64,000 nt of DNA from Axinella damicornis (lineage: Eukaryota > Porifera > Demospongiae > Axinellida > Axinellidae): contig OZ007511.1 of NCBI GenBank assembly GCA_963931865.1, positions 4,048,626 through 4,112,625 on the forward strand, read 5' to 3'. Positions within the stretch are counted from its first letter, which is position 1, and each line of letters begins with the position of its first letter. Both the position numbers and the translations under genes were made by a program. This document shows, piece by piece, positions 32,784-43,094 of the stretch. The notes under the pieces were generated by a model. The model had not been told where the DNA came from and did no database searches. It saw only the letters and a program-made list of their open reading frames with translations.

Positions 32784-35700
32784 GCACACACATATCCCAC
32801 CTACCTCCTAGATACGGTGCACACCAGATGTTATCATCTCCAACCATGGTGAACTGAGCCGGCTCCTCCACCTCCTCTCCGAAGTCCAACCATTTCACTT
32901 TCGCCTCCACACGGCTCACGACAAGCCCACAGTCTGAGAAGTCAATCTTCCACTGCACTCTCCCAACCTTCACACCATCTTCACAGCATACATATGCCTG
33001 GAGAGGGGATGGGAGGGAGGGAGGGAGGGAGGGAGGGAGGGAGGGAGGGAGGGAGGGAGGGAGGGAGGGAGGGAGGGAGGGAGGGAGGGAGGGGGAGGAA
33101 GGGAAGCAGAGAGGGAGGGAGAGAAGAGAGAGGGAGGGAAGTCGTAAGGCTATTTAAACATCACAGCCGCATTGCTTGTAAGTGAGGTGAGGTTATTCCC
33201 CGCAGAAGTAACTGTGAAGTTTGCTATGGCACGACTTTGTTCATTTTCTTCCCCACTCCTCACTCTGATCTAATCAATTACTACCATAACAAACTGACAA
33301 AAAGACCACAAAACATTATATAGGATGGACGACGTAGGGCATGGCAACTCCTACCTAGTGTATGTATCTTTTAAGTGCCTGCAATTAGCGTAATTGCAAA
33401 ATTAACTTTCCCATTAGCCTAACAAATTGCCGGCAGTCTGCATGCAATGCAGACTGCATGCCCAACACAGGCATGATCAGGTGACATGGTGTGCAATTAC
33501 TGCACTGCTTGGGTTATATTTTGGCTTGAGGTGTGTATCATATGCTGGCATAAGTTCAAAGGACTTAGACAGATGGCTTGTCAAATCAAAGCTGCTGATG
33601 TCTTCTGATGTCATCTCTGTTTCCTGGAAATGATCACTTCATATAACCACCACTAGCCATAGTTCCAAGAAGAGCTACTCCCTATAGCCTATCTGACAGC
33701 CCACCTGACTGCCTACCCTGCCAGATGGCCCATCCTGATGGCCCATCCTGATAGCCCATCCTGATGGCCCTTCCTGGCGGCCAAGTCAGAGCATAATTTG
33801 GAGTTAAGACTGAACTGAAACAGAAACAATCAATCCAAGTACCCTGACTATATACAGTCTCATCAGTGACTAACACAGTTCCCAAAACATATGAGCTATA
33901 GAAAGGACATAATTGGAGAAATATCAACATCTGACTGCCTATATCCTGCTGGCCCTTCCCATGCATCCTGACGGCCCATCCTGACAGCCAAGTCAGAGCA
34001 TAATTTGGAGTAAAGGCCCAAATTCTCTGAACTGAAACAGAAACAATCAATCCAAGTACCGTGACTATATACAGTCACTGACACAGTTCCCATGCATGAG
34101 CTAGAAAGGACATATTTGGAGAAATGTCAAACTGACAATCTAGAGGAAATGAGCTAATTAATTGGCACAAAGTCACATGAGAAGTTACGATCACGACGTA
34201 CACTACAGGAATTGACAGATGATGAAATCTATAACTATAATGTGACTGCTTGTGCATAGCGGTACTACCACTGTAATTATCATTTTCAGAGATAAATCGA
34301 AAGCATAAAACAACACTACTTATAGCTAGGATCATCTGGGTGTGAATAAAAACCTTGCTAGCACAGTTTAGCCTAATTTGCCATATTATAATATAGCTTG
34401 CCTGAATAGGTGGTCTTATCAGCCATCTTGACCCCCCCCCCCCCCCCCAGGATTCTTATCCTGTGACAGTAGCATTTAACTACTGCAGTCACTTGTTATT
34501 AGGCGCAGCTCACTTATAGGCGCATATTCACTGTTATGCACAGGTTCAACTCTCCACTCAGCTACACTTTATTAAGCGCTGAAGTCTTCTTCCAGAAGCT
34601 CTGCCATTTTTGATCCTACAGATCTAGAGTGGGAAAAGCTACATATTCGAAATGAGGCGCACTTCCTATTCAAGGAATGTCATTTGAAATTAATCGCTTA
34701 TAGGCGCGTTTTCCTTCCTGTGGAGATATATGTGCATGCACCTGATAATTGGCGACTAGGGAATTTAGGTAATTAGGATAGTTACTGTCACACACTGTAG
34801 CAGGATAGCTATTATCACTGAAAATACTGACAGGACTGCACGTAACAATGCTATTGAGCTGCAATTCAATTGCTTTCATTTCCTCAGGCACCATTTCCAA
34901 ATTATGGTTTCTGTTGACACATGCATAAGTGTGCCACCTTACTAGTATAAAGTGGGGCATGTGCCATTTATTATGAAATTAGAGGGTTTTGTGGGCAAAC
35001 ACTAAAAACACACATGTCCATTAGTTTCCAAGAAACTGGCAGCAACCACTGGAGTGCTAAAAGACTAGAAGTAATGCTGGCAGGTGGGAGAGGTATTGTC
35101 TTGTGACTGACACTACATACATGTAACTGGAATCCGTATTATCACTCAAGGGACACGTTAGGAAACATGATGCCGTGTCCTTAAGTTGCCACGGATTCCC
35201 AGACCAGATTTCCTTCGCAAGTTAGAAAACACACTATTTACCATAGTGTGACTGCTGCAGAAGAATGCCTTTCAGCATCAGCATGGAGATGGAACCACCA
35301 CTACCATTGAGACGACATACACGGTAACCTAATTGGCAGAGTACACTGGTCTGCACGCTAATGTTGTTTTCGTAGTTGTCCAGAGTGTCTGTTGCGAAAG
35401 TGGGTTGGAGATGAACCAGTCACAACAAAACTAATTGCGAAAGTGGGTTGGAGATGAACCAGTCACAACAAAACTAATTGCGACACTTCAAGCACATGCA
35501 CACCACACACACACACACACTCACATAATAGACACTCCACCCACCTCCCTATCATTCTGCTGTCTCTCCACGCCTGATGCTGCGTACACTCCGTTCATGA
35601 GCCCTTCAATCCTGGCCAGCTGGCGGCACACTGCACTGTCCCAGTGATGGTAATAACAGTCGTTCACTGCACAGTAACGCAGCCGGAATCTGGAGGGAAA

Positions 35701-38661
35701 GTGAAGAGGGTGGTGGGGCAGGAGGAGAGAGGGGAGGAGTGAGAGGATGAGGGATCGGGAGGGATGGGAGGAGGGGGGAGGGATTGTAGGAGGAGGGATG
35801 GGAGGAGGGAGGGAGAGGGATGGGAGGAGGTATGTGGGAGGAGGGAGGGAAGGGACAGGGGGAGGAGATAGGAGGAGGAGGGAGGGAGAGGGATGGGAGG
35901 AGAGAGGGAAGGGCCGGGAGGAGGAGGGAGGGATGGGAGGAGGAGAGAGAGAGGAAAAGAGTAATGGAATTTGGGGGGAATAACATAGTCCCATGTATGC
36001 AGGAATGGATGATCTCAAACACAATATGTAGGAAGAAATGTCAGGTTACAGGATGCACCTAATTGTGACACTGTCAAGATTTGGCCCACTGACATCCACA
36101 ATTGAGTAAGCTGCATCCTGGCAACGGATGTGCCTAGCAACCACAATTCCAGCACACATGGCAACTATGTCCCTTGTGATTACCCAATACACACAGCACC
36201 ATCTGTGAGTGGCTCCTTTCACTGTTGCGGTACACTGACCAAAGCCAGCAACAATAGCAGGGAACTGATCTAGCTAAACTTACGCGGGAATTTTTGGAAT
36301 TTGGCGATAATCGTTGCGGAGTAAACAGCCCCATGTGTTTGTGTGACATTAGTGACATCATGCATGAATTCCTGAACTCCCCCCCACCTCAACATCTGCT
36401 GTTGTCAACATGTCTACACCTATCACGCACACAATCGCGTGCGCATCGTGCAATCATGATGCTCTACGTCCACGCACTGTGGGTTCAGTGGATCTTCACC
36501 TTCAGTAACATGCTCTCAGATAGTAGTCGTAGTTTCGAATGTGAGAATTTAATGAGCTACTTCGTTTAAGTATGCAAAACATGTATACCGACAATGATAC
36601 AATTATTTGTCTTCAAAACCTAGAAACACAAGGCAAATATTATGTAATCAAAACCAGTACATGACATGGACACAGGCGGCTGACTCAATCAGGCAAGATG
36701 TTCAGGCGTTTTATCTAATGCCATCAGTACATACACCTTCACTTACTATAGCCTGACATATAATAAAAGTGGCAGTGAAATAATATATGCTCATCAAATC
36801 TTACTATGAGCCGACTAAGTATCTGCTAATCTAGCTGCGTATGAGTAAAAGTAGGGGAGAGGGTGCCGAACAACGACTGGCTTGCTGGGCTCGTTCTGGC
36901 TTGCTGGGCTCGACTACTAGGTCAATAGTGCATAGTAGGTAGGAGTAGCCAAAGTGAAATGCAATACTTTTAGTCACGCAACGTTTTTTCGACCTGGTAG
37001 GTTTTCTCAAGGTACACCTTGAGGAAGACCTACCCAGGTCGAAATCAGGCCTGTAGGCTGGGGGGGTTCGGGGGGTTCGGACGAACCGCCCGCACGTCCG
37101 GTCCCGCTGCAAACAAGCGTACTTACAGTCTTACTTACTGCAGTCACTGTCTTGTGCCGGTGCCTTCCTGGAGTGCTCACACATGATTGGTATAGCTACC
37201 GAGTAGATCGTAGTGTCATGCTAGAACAATATGAACCTCGTACCCAGGCTTTTTGACGAGAGGAATGTCTGGGAACGCGGACGTACACGTGGCGCGTGCG
37301 CACATTAAGTACAGATTAAGTACGTGGACACGCGATTGTCATGTACACAACATGCATGGGGCACCGTGAACAGAAAGAGCGTGAGAGAAAGCTGCCATGT
37401 CCCAGAGTTTGCAGAAGTTCTTGCCGCCGAAAAAGAAGACCGCAGTGAATACTGAAGGCGATGCTGCTGCTTCTGGTAGTCAGATACATCATAGGATAAA
37501 GTTATTGTGTAACCTCATCTTTTTGTTCGTGATACTGCCTAGCCAGGCATGCACACGTACACGAGCGCTAGTGTCCCAAAATGCACCAGAATCAATCTCA
37601 GAGCATCTAAAACTCAAAATTTTTCCTGGAGGGGCATGCCCCCAGACCCCCCTAGCTACTGCACGCTTCGCGCGCTGCCAGATGGTTTGGTCCACTTCAT
37701 ATTCAAAGAAGAACCCCCCTTGTAAAAATTGAGCCTACGGGCCTGGAAATGATGTGTGATTGGCATGCATCTTGGTCACGAACTTTGGCAGATTTTGACT
37801 ACTCCTACCTACTATGCTAATCTATAGCTAGCTGATAGAATGATGCGGTGAAATTTGTAGTGTAAGAATATACAAATACACAGCTCTGTACACAAAAACA
37901 TAACCATCAGTCAGTGCCTTTCCAGCAGGTTGTACTATGAATATGATTATGAAACCAAGATTGTGCTTACAAAAGCTCAAAGGCAGCTAAATGAGACTAA
38001 GTGAGTTAAGCTGCCCGCTATGAAAGCTGTACTGGCTTCAAATTATCAGCAAGAGTGACAAGTGCTGACCTCTACACCCAGATGCTGATATTGGAGCTTG
38101 AGTTTGAATTTTAATAAACTGCCATGTCTGCATGTCTATTTCGGTAACACTGCGTAGCCTTGACTTCTTTCCCAACTGAGTCTTCACTGCTATACAAACC
38201 TTTTGAAGTTTAGAGTGGAATCTAGTCACGCTGAACACGATAGTGCATTGTGTGCTCTCAATGATATTCAGTAAGGTGTGAGAACCCCATCGCTTTCCTA
38301 CTCGTTGTTGTGAAATAAGGTGGTGTTATCTTGTGGAAGTACAACCTATACTAGCTCGTATTTACAGACTGGAGCCGGCTCCAGTTGCGTGGAAACCAGA
38401 CCAGGTGGACCTCCCTGTCTGTGCATGCTGCTCACATGTATACACACGCACAGTCTCATGATACGAGTGTGACCATAACAAACCCTACTCGTTTTGCTAC
38501 AATGTCGTATACATTGTAGTGCTGTCACGGTAACATCACACCAGCATCACATAATAGCAAACTCGGATAACTGCACTGAACTTATTCGTTAATACTTACC
38601 GTTTGAGTGATATGTCCTGCAGTGATGGTTTGAAGGTGTATCCATCTTCACCGTTGGTAGA
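26576..38661 (-). CDS. PAW domain fused to a synaptotagmin-like C2 domain (540 residues visible)
   Basis: Exons, minus strand: 38600-38661, 35545-35689, 32805-32997, 29725-29879, 29276-29499, 29071-29165, 27986-28201, 26576-27108. Every junction is GT-AG with matching phase, total 1623 nt ending in TAA. Residues 1-185 are a PAW domain, the mannose-binding C-terminal module of peptide:N-glycanase: FKPSLQDISLKRFRLRYCA, HHWDSAVCRQL, GVKVGRVQWKIDFSDCGLVV, EPAQFTMVGDDNIW, VGCHSITLTASL, CPLDIVIDL. Residues about 190-335 are a C2 domain: FVGELLLGLKYTPEEE, GGQLHIHVVEGAGIF, VVKCDLLPD, PTWVKEFVFSG, GGMEVLVCDHHHF, SNIGGLRL. A Ser/Pro-rich stretch of about 160 residues then precedes the probable last C2 element HWQQILNCEGQWVYFWHVLQ. 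If the 29725 donor is not used the protein stops after DLMVSTGV, giving a glycanase-like end instead. Upstream exons, and thus a transglutaminase core, were not found. Confidence 0.78.
28385..29004. mobile_element. TAGCC...GGCTA element with 70-bp TIRs carrying a helicase fragment
   Basis: Terminal inverted repeats at 28385-28456 and 28932-29004: TAGCCTCGTACCCAGGCCTT, then GCGGGGGGAAGGCCTGG and TTTGCGCATGCGTTTAATT, nearly identical on both arms. The nine bases GGTACAACC lie directly left of the element and recur two bases beyond its right end (29007-29015). It lies in the intron between C2 exons 29071-29165 and 27986-28201 of the PAW-C2 gene. It holds the RecQ-like fragment on the minus strand. 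Confidence 0.88.
28453..28818 (-). pseudogene. RecQ-like DNA helicase, N-terminal fragment
   Basis: An ATG-initiated frame of 121 codons. It contains helicase motif I (SDVFVWLPTGYGKSLCYQAL, Walker A PTGYGKS) and motif Ia (VVSPLIALM), then runs into the element's terminal repeat without motifs II-VI. Full RecQ-family helicases are several hundred residues, so this is a 3'-truncated fragment. It is enclosed by the terminal repeats at 28385-29004, which suggests capture and internal deletion. Two more decayed fragments of the same gene type are at 617-1079 and 53246-53716. Confidence 0.85.
29880..30170. repeat. GA/GGGA-rich purine tract
   Basis: Plus strand nearly all purine, with repeated GGAGGGAGGGAGATGGAGG and GGATGAG units, directly upstream of PAW exon 29725-29879 on the minus strand, where it forms the polypyrimidine side. 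Confidence 0.9.
30171..31585. other. Intron of the PAW-C2 gene
   Basis: No exon needed by phase (exit 1, entry 1). It contains an ATCACC/ATTACATC short repeat at 31320-31390. Nothing else recognised. Confidence 0.5.
31586..32000. mobile_element. MITE, 415 bp with 37-bp TIRs and 7-bp TSD
   Basis: Left end CAGGAGCTTATGAGCGGCGA..., right end its inverse ending ATAAGCTCCTG. Perfect flanking direct repeats AGCAGGA (31579-31585 and 32001-32007). The interior has no recognisable gene. It lies in an intron of the PAW-C2 gene. Confidence 0.92.
32748..32781. repeat. 34-nt C run
   Basis: Homopolymer 23 nt past the donor of PAW exon 32805-32997. On the coding strand it is a G run. Confidence 0.97.
33010..33092. 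repeat. (GGGA)n microsatellite
   Basis: Perfect tetranucleotide array immediately upstream of the acceptor of PAW exon 32805-32997. Further purine-rich sequence extends to about 33140. Confidence 0.95.
33720..34140. repeat. Tandem duplication of about 210 bp plus GGCCCATCCTGAT array
   Basis: 33770-33950 and 33985-34140 share GCCAAGTCAGAGCATAATTT, GAACTGAAACAGAAACAATC and CTATATACAGTC in order. A short array of GGCCCATCCTGAT units (33720-33775) precedes the first copy and two units precede the second. It lies in an intron of the PAW-C2 gene. Confidence 0.85.
34432..34448. repeat. 17-nt C run
   Basis: Homopolymer in an intron of the PAW-C2 gene. Confidence 0.95.
35394..35480. repeat. 43-bp perfect tandem duplication
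   Basis: GCGAAAGTGGGTTGGAGATG...ACAAAACTAATT occurs twice in a row with no differences seen, implying a recent event or an assembly duplication. Confidence 0.85.
35700..35960. repeat. GGGA/GGA-rich purine tract
   Basis: Plus strand purine tract with GGGATGGGAGGAGG units next to the acceptor of PAW exon 35545-35689. Its Pro/Ser-rich minus-strand frames are artefacts. Confidence 0.92.
36931..37811. mobile_element. Element Y, TIR ATAGTAGGTAGGAGTAG
   Basis: ATAGTAGGTAGGAGTAGCCAAA at about 36931 is repeated inverted at about 37790-37811. It holds a strong hairpin at 36990-37041 (CGACCTGGTAGGTTTTCTC and its inverse). It is interrupted by the hAT-like insertion at 37046-37745. The family is not identified. 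Confidence 0.55.
37046..37745 (+). mobile_element. hAT-like element, 700 bp, TIR CAGGCCYGTAGGC, 5-bp TSD
   Basis: Begins CAGGCCTGTAGGC and ends GCCTACGGGCCTG, flanked by perfect GAAAT direct repeats (37041-37045 and 37746-37750). An ATG at 37397 opens MSQSLQKFLPPKKKTAV, resembling the start of a transposon protein, but continues only about 30 codons before unrelated sequence. The segment near the right end (CTGGAGGGGCATGCCCCCAG) is shared in kind with 55590-55625. It is an internally deleted non-autonomous copy. Confidence 0.75.
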
Positions 38662-41649
38662 CTGCAAAGGGAAATAAGAGGTTTTCATTGAATAAACTAA
38701 TACAGAGACCAAATGGTCTAAGCCTCGTTCCCAGGCCTGAGACGGGAAACGAGCAACTTGGTTCAAACACTGGCTGGATTTAAATTCTGGGTCAAAGAGA
38801 GGAGAAATTAGTGGGCATCTGTTTGAGAATAAGCAGTATTCTGTAGGCCCAGGACACGCCTTACAAGTCGCATTGGCTGAGCTCCAAAAGTTCAAGGACA
38901 GATTTCCAAACTTCAAGGCCTGGCCTGTTGGTATGTACACGATGCGTGTACAGCCTACCCACACCCAAGCGGTGAGCGGATGGGTGTTGTGATGACTAGG
39001 AATTCAAATAACATATGACATTGCCAGATTACAGGCAGCCTTTCGTGACAGTATATGGTAAACAGGGTGCACTCCGACCCCTTGATGTTCAGAAAAGGAA
39101 CCACATGGCCTATCTAGAAATCGTCCAGTGATCACACAAAGACCTAGTTAAATCGGCCATTAACCACACAAAGGTGTCTACAGCAGTGATGTACAGTGTA
39201 GGTAATGGATGCCACTGAACTGATGAAGGAATCCTTTGTCTGATCAATGGGGTACAACATGTTTTGAATTGGCAACAAATTGGAGTAGGCAGTCATCAAC
39301 ACCCAACCAGATTCCTGAGAACATAATTATGTACCTCTTAGGTGCAGTAATTAAGATACTTTTATTGTCCCTTTAGATATTAGCATCAGTGGATGAGTGT
39401 CAGCCACAGCTAACGGGACCATACTCATCATCAGAAGTCGTATGCAATTCTTGCTGCCACTGAAGTGATGATTTGGAGGTGAAAGTTTCAGTGGTGAGCA
39501 CCTGATGATCCTAATAACAACACTAACGGTTTGTGTGGATATCCATTCAGTTTCAGAATCTTAGTTCTACAAAGTTTACAGGTGACAGAGCCCTTCTCTG
39601 AGTTGTGTTTCAACCTCTTCTGCACTATGACTGTTAGCAGACAAAACTTAGCTGATAAGGTATCAAGCATGGTCCCACCCTTCCACCCCAACAAAAAATG
39701 TTAGCTTCCTAGGAACCCATGCAGTCATCACAACCTCAGGATCAGGTTACAGTTACGGATACTGTGCAACTATGGTGCAAGTACAGTCTAATGGGGCCAA
39801 ACATATTTGGCCTCATTAGAGAGGTGGCTGGAATACAGAAAACCTCTCTAAAGCAGTCATGTGAAGTTTTAGTGTGATTTACCTCATTACAAAGGTTCTT
39901 GTGACACTGAACAACTTCGATTCAAGTTCCATGAAAAAGACAACTAAGGATTTTAAGTATTGCAAAATACTTGGTTGTTTCATTTTTGTACGTTCAGTTT
40001 GGCACTTTCTATGATGTTAAACGCACGCACGCACGTACTCAACGCAAGCGCACACTTGGTGGCCATTATTGGCAGTGTATTATAGTGTGCTATAGCGTTC
40101 CCAAGCTGACCGCAATGTGGAGGTGACCGCCTAAATAAGGTGGCCGCTAAGGCAGGTTTCACTGCAATAGCAATGTGGGAATGGGTACCTCTCGATTCAC
40201 AACAACAAAGAAAGGGACGAATAGCTTGCCTCATTTTCAGGCTGTTTGGCTAGTACGTAACTTATCTCGAGCAGCATGGATGGAAAGGCTTGGGACGAGG
40301 CAATCTGAAGACAGTAAGACAAGAAAACGCTACAAAGTGAAGCACAGTTCTGTTCAAGTAGATGCTGCAAAGGTAAATGTGGAGTTCCTTCAGCTTTCAC
40401 ATCATTTATGCTTCTGCTCTGATATTGTCGACTTCCAGCTTACATTGCAAGAGCCATTAGCTGGAGGTACTCTGAAACGATATTCACGTCAGTGGAGATG
40501 AACTCTCTTGTGCATTACCTGAGCATTCTGGCTATGCAACAGTGTGTAAACAATCGACGTCATGACATATCTTCATGTGCACTGCAGAACACATACATGA
40601 AGATTGCTGAGTATATACAACAAAGAGCATATTCTAAAACTTTATAGGCTACCTAGTCTGCACAGCCAGAATTTACATTCCTCTCTGGAAAAAGTCTGGG
40701 AACCCATCTCTTCTGTTTTATTTCATGGAGCAATTTACTCACATAAACAAATTTATGTCATTATGTTCAATGCTCATGTAGTCGATCAGATTCGGCCTAC
40801 ATAATCTTTAATGCACCAATATTTCGGCATGCGGAACCAAAACGGATTACCAGACATATTTGGGGTGAAACTGTCAGGAATGACACCCTGGGTAACAGTA
40901 TTCCAGGAGTGTCGTGTTACAGTGCTACAACATTTGCTTGAAGTCAGATAACACGAGTGTCATCAAAATGGTGCTGATAGATTTGCCCTTCATTGCCCAA
41001 TAACTAATTCTTGTTTGAAAGTATCACATTTGCACACATTCAATTTCCTTCCCTTGGGCCCAGAAGTATAATTAACGCCGTCTGCTTTTATAGTGATTCA
41101 GTGGGCAAACGGGTTGCTTGTAGATGCTAACGGTGGACATCCAGAAAGGTTATGAGCTAAGATGATCCTTAGCTGCATCGCCGGCAAGGAAGGGCACAAC
41201 CAAAGCGCTACTGTTTGCATTTGCACTGAAGCAAAATTGTTCCGCAGTCTTGAATGGATATGATTGCTGCAGCTCTAAATAATTATTATCTAATAATACT
41301 ACCTGCAGCCGGCTATCTGCCACCCACCGTGGACATATATAGCAACATTAGAACTCTGCTTAGAATTAGCTAGCTACTAGGTAGTAAAAAATTACCATGA
41401 TTGCCTCTTTCTTCAACAATTGACTTTTCGATAGTACGTTGATTCTTCTTCGCTGTTCCGCTATAAATATTATCCAAAGTGATCCGAGTAGCTCTTTACA
41501 GCACGCAAATCCTGTGAAAATCTCACTTCTGCAAACTTTCACGTACTATATAATATTTTGCTGCACATAATTCTGTCGGTGCTTATTCATATCCCTTTTT
41601 ACTCCCACTTCCGGTTTAAGTGGAAGTGCAGCGCATTATGTGCATATAC
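38662..41649. other. No gene recognised
   Basis: This should contain upstream exons of the PAW-C2 gene if it has any before SEC11, but none with convincing homology was found. Open frames at 39488-39694 (minus; QKRLKHNSEKGSVTCKLC, with a CxxC pair as in BED-type fingers of transposons) and 40175-40501 (plus) are unassigned. Confidence 0.4.
40100..40164. repeat. DNA transposon end, CAGTGAAACC terminus
   Basis: On the minus strand the end reads CAGTGAAACCTGCCTTAGCG, which fits the CAGTRRAACC-type termini of pogo/Tigger elements. The other end was not located with confidence. Confidence 0.45.
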
Positions 41650-42111
41650 CAGTGGCGGATCCAGGGGGGGGGCCAGGGGGGCCGGTGCCCCCCCCCTGGC
41701 TAGAGAAAAAAATTTTTTTATATAGCTAGCTGCCGCTACGTTGCAACTCCTGGCCTGGCGCCATGGCCTCCTCAGCTCGCAATATCGTGCGTTGCCTGAA
41801 ACCGAACGGCTTGGGAACGAGACCACGATCTAGTATACCCCTCCGTGTACGTACGTATTACGTTCGTGAGCGAAATAAGCAAGGAAGAAGCTCATGGCGG
41901 CCCTGGGACCTGCAATCCTCGTACATCTGGAACTTGCAGTGCAAAGCGCGAAGGTGCCACGAGAGGCCATCCTGAGAAGTGAAAAATGAAGGCGAAAAAA
42001 TTTTTCCGCGCTTCGCGCGGACTGATCGGCGCTACGCGCCTCTATGCACTGCCTCCGGCAGCGTTTCATATATGGTGCCCCCCCCTTTCATAAATCCTGT
42101 ATCCGCCCCTG
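41650..42111. mobile_element. hAT-like element, 462 bp, TIR CAGTGGCGGATCCAGG, 5-bp TSD
   Basis: Left end CAGTGGCGGATCCAGG, right end CCTGTATCCGCCCCTG, flanked by TATAC on both sides (41645-41649, 42112-42116). The internal C/G-rich palindromic runs and CGCGCTTCGCGCGGAC are typical of such elements. It ends 62 bp before the SEC11 start codon. Confidence 0.85.
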
Positions 42112-42173
42112 TATACAGCAGCGAATTGAGTATTAAACTTCCGGTGCGGTGCGGCGTGGTACAGGATTTAGCC

Positions 42174-42218
42174 ATGGAAAGCATATTTGGGGACTTGAAG
42201 CGCATGGATAAGCGCCAG
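42174..42218 (+). CDS. SEC11A: SEC11 signal peptidase catalytic subunit, first exon only
   Basis: Serine protease subunit of the ER signal peptidase complex. Fifteen codons, MESIFGDLKRMDKRQ, end at a CAG|GTAAGA donor in phase 0. This matches the cytosolic N-terminus of animal SEC11A/SEC11C, where (I)FGDL+RMNKRQ directly precedes the LYYQ transmembrane exon. The ATG follows a short GC-rich leader. The second exon, with the membrane anchor and catalytic Ser, was not found before the N gap at 42895 nor after it up to WARS1, so the gene is cut by the gap or by a mis-join. A or C paralogue cannot be decided. The call rests on only 15 residues, but on a very characteristic motif. Confidence 0.65.
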
Positions 42219-42472
42219 GTAAGATATTTATTTGTATACATGCACTGCATCATGTGGATGCTCGTCGAGACAGTCGAGTAATACATGCATGACTTTGGGG
42301 GTGCAGTAATTAGAGTGTTGAGGTATGGTGAAAGACCTCCATTCCCCACTGCTGTAGAAGAGCCTTTGCAACTACACTAGCACTGTCACACATGCACATA
42401 GCCTCAGTCCCAGCCTCTCTCCTCAACCCTATTGATTATGGTCCGAGTTGGTCCGGCGGTGATGGGTTAGGG

Positions 42473-42854
42473 TCTTGGAACCAGACCCTTCGCGCGGGGG
42501 GAGGAGGAAAGGGTCTGGGCACCATCTTACATTCGAGTTGTCCCCAGGTCGGAATGTTGACCTAACGAATCAGAAGCGTTGATTGCGAATGACGTCAGGG
42601 AAATGATTTTTCTCCAAACTTTCGGTGTCGCCAGCGACTAGACACGGCAAATCGCTGTGCCGTACTGCGTTGCCTGCGAGTGTCTGACAAAGGTCGAGGA
42701 GAGCAACAAGCAGGTCAACTGTGATCTTACGCATGGTATCGCAGTTGATCGCTAATTACCACGCATAATTACATTCTGTGAAGACAACTCGAATGTAGGC
42801 ACGTGCCCAGACCCTTTCCTCCTCCCCCGCGCGAAGGGTCTGATTCCGAGACTA
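42473..42854. mobile_element. MITE with 75-bp TIRs, inserted into a MITE A copy
   Basis: TCTTGGAACCAGACCCTTCG...AGGAAAGGGTCTGGGCAC... recurs inverted at 42781-42854. GGGTTA(GGG) stands on both sides (42464-42472 and 42855-42863). The outer sequence GGTCCGGCGG...GGGTTAGGG | GGGTTAGGGTATATTAG corresponds to the left part of MITE family A, so this is a nested insertion. Confidence 0.8.
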
Positions 42855-42894
42855 GGGTTAGGGTATATTAGAGCTAGCTCAGTGTTGAATGTGC

Positions 42895-43094
42895 NNNNNN
42901 NNNNNNNNNNNNNNNNNNNNNNNNNNNNNNNNNNNNNNNNNNNNNNNNNNNNNNNNNNNNNNNNNNNNNNNNNNNNNNNNNNNNNNNNNNNNNNNNNNNN
43001 NNNNNNNNNNNNNNNNNNNNNNNNNNNNNNNNNNNNNNNNNNNNNNNNNNNNNNNNNNNNNNNNNNNNNNNNNNNNNNNNNNNNNNNNNNNNNN
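42895..43094. other. Assembly gap, 200 N
   Basis: Exactly 200 N, a conventional placeholder for a gap of unknown size. Adjacency of the left and right parts of the window depends on scaffolding. Confidence 0.99.

Larger units (their letters stand above)
36765..37920. repeat. Dispersed repeat X, copy split by nested insertions
   Basis: 36765-36840 matches the left half and 37812-37920 the right half of repeat X at 26235-26400. The direct repeat GCTAATCTA stands at both junctions. The intervening ~970 bp contain element Y, which itself contains the hAT-like element at 37046-37745. Confidence 0.7.

Noticed and set aside
35521..36024. Pro/Ser/Leu-rich frames on the minus strand
   Set aside because: Purine-tract artefact, apart from the real PAW exon at 35545-35689.
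37397..37732. 111-residue plus-strand protein
   Set aside because: The first ~30 codons look like a transposon protein start, but the rest is the element's non-coding tail; treated as part of a deleted hAT-like copy.
40175..40501. Plus-strand 108-residue open frame
   Set aside because: It begins inside a transposon terminus and shows no domain or splice signals; insufficient support for a gene.
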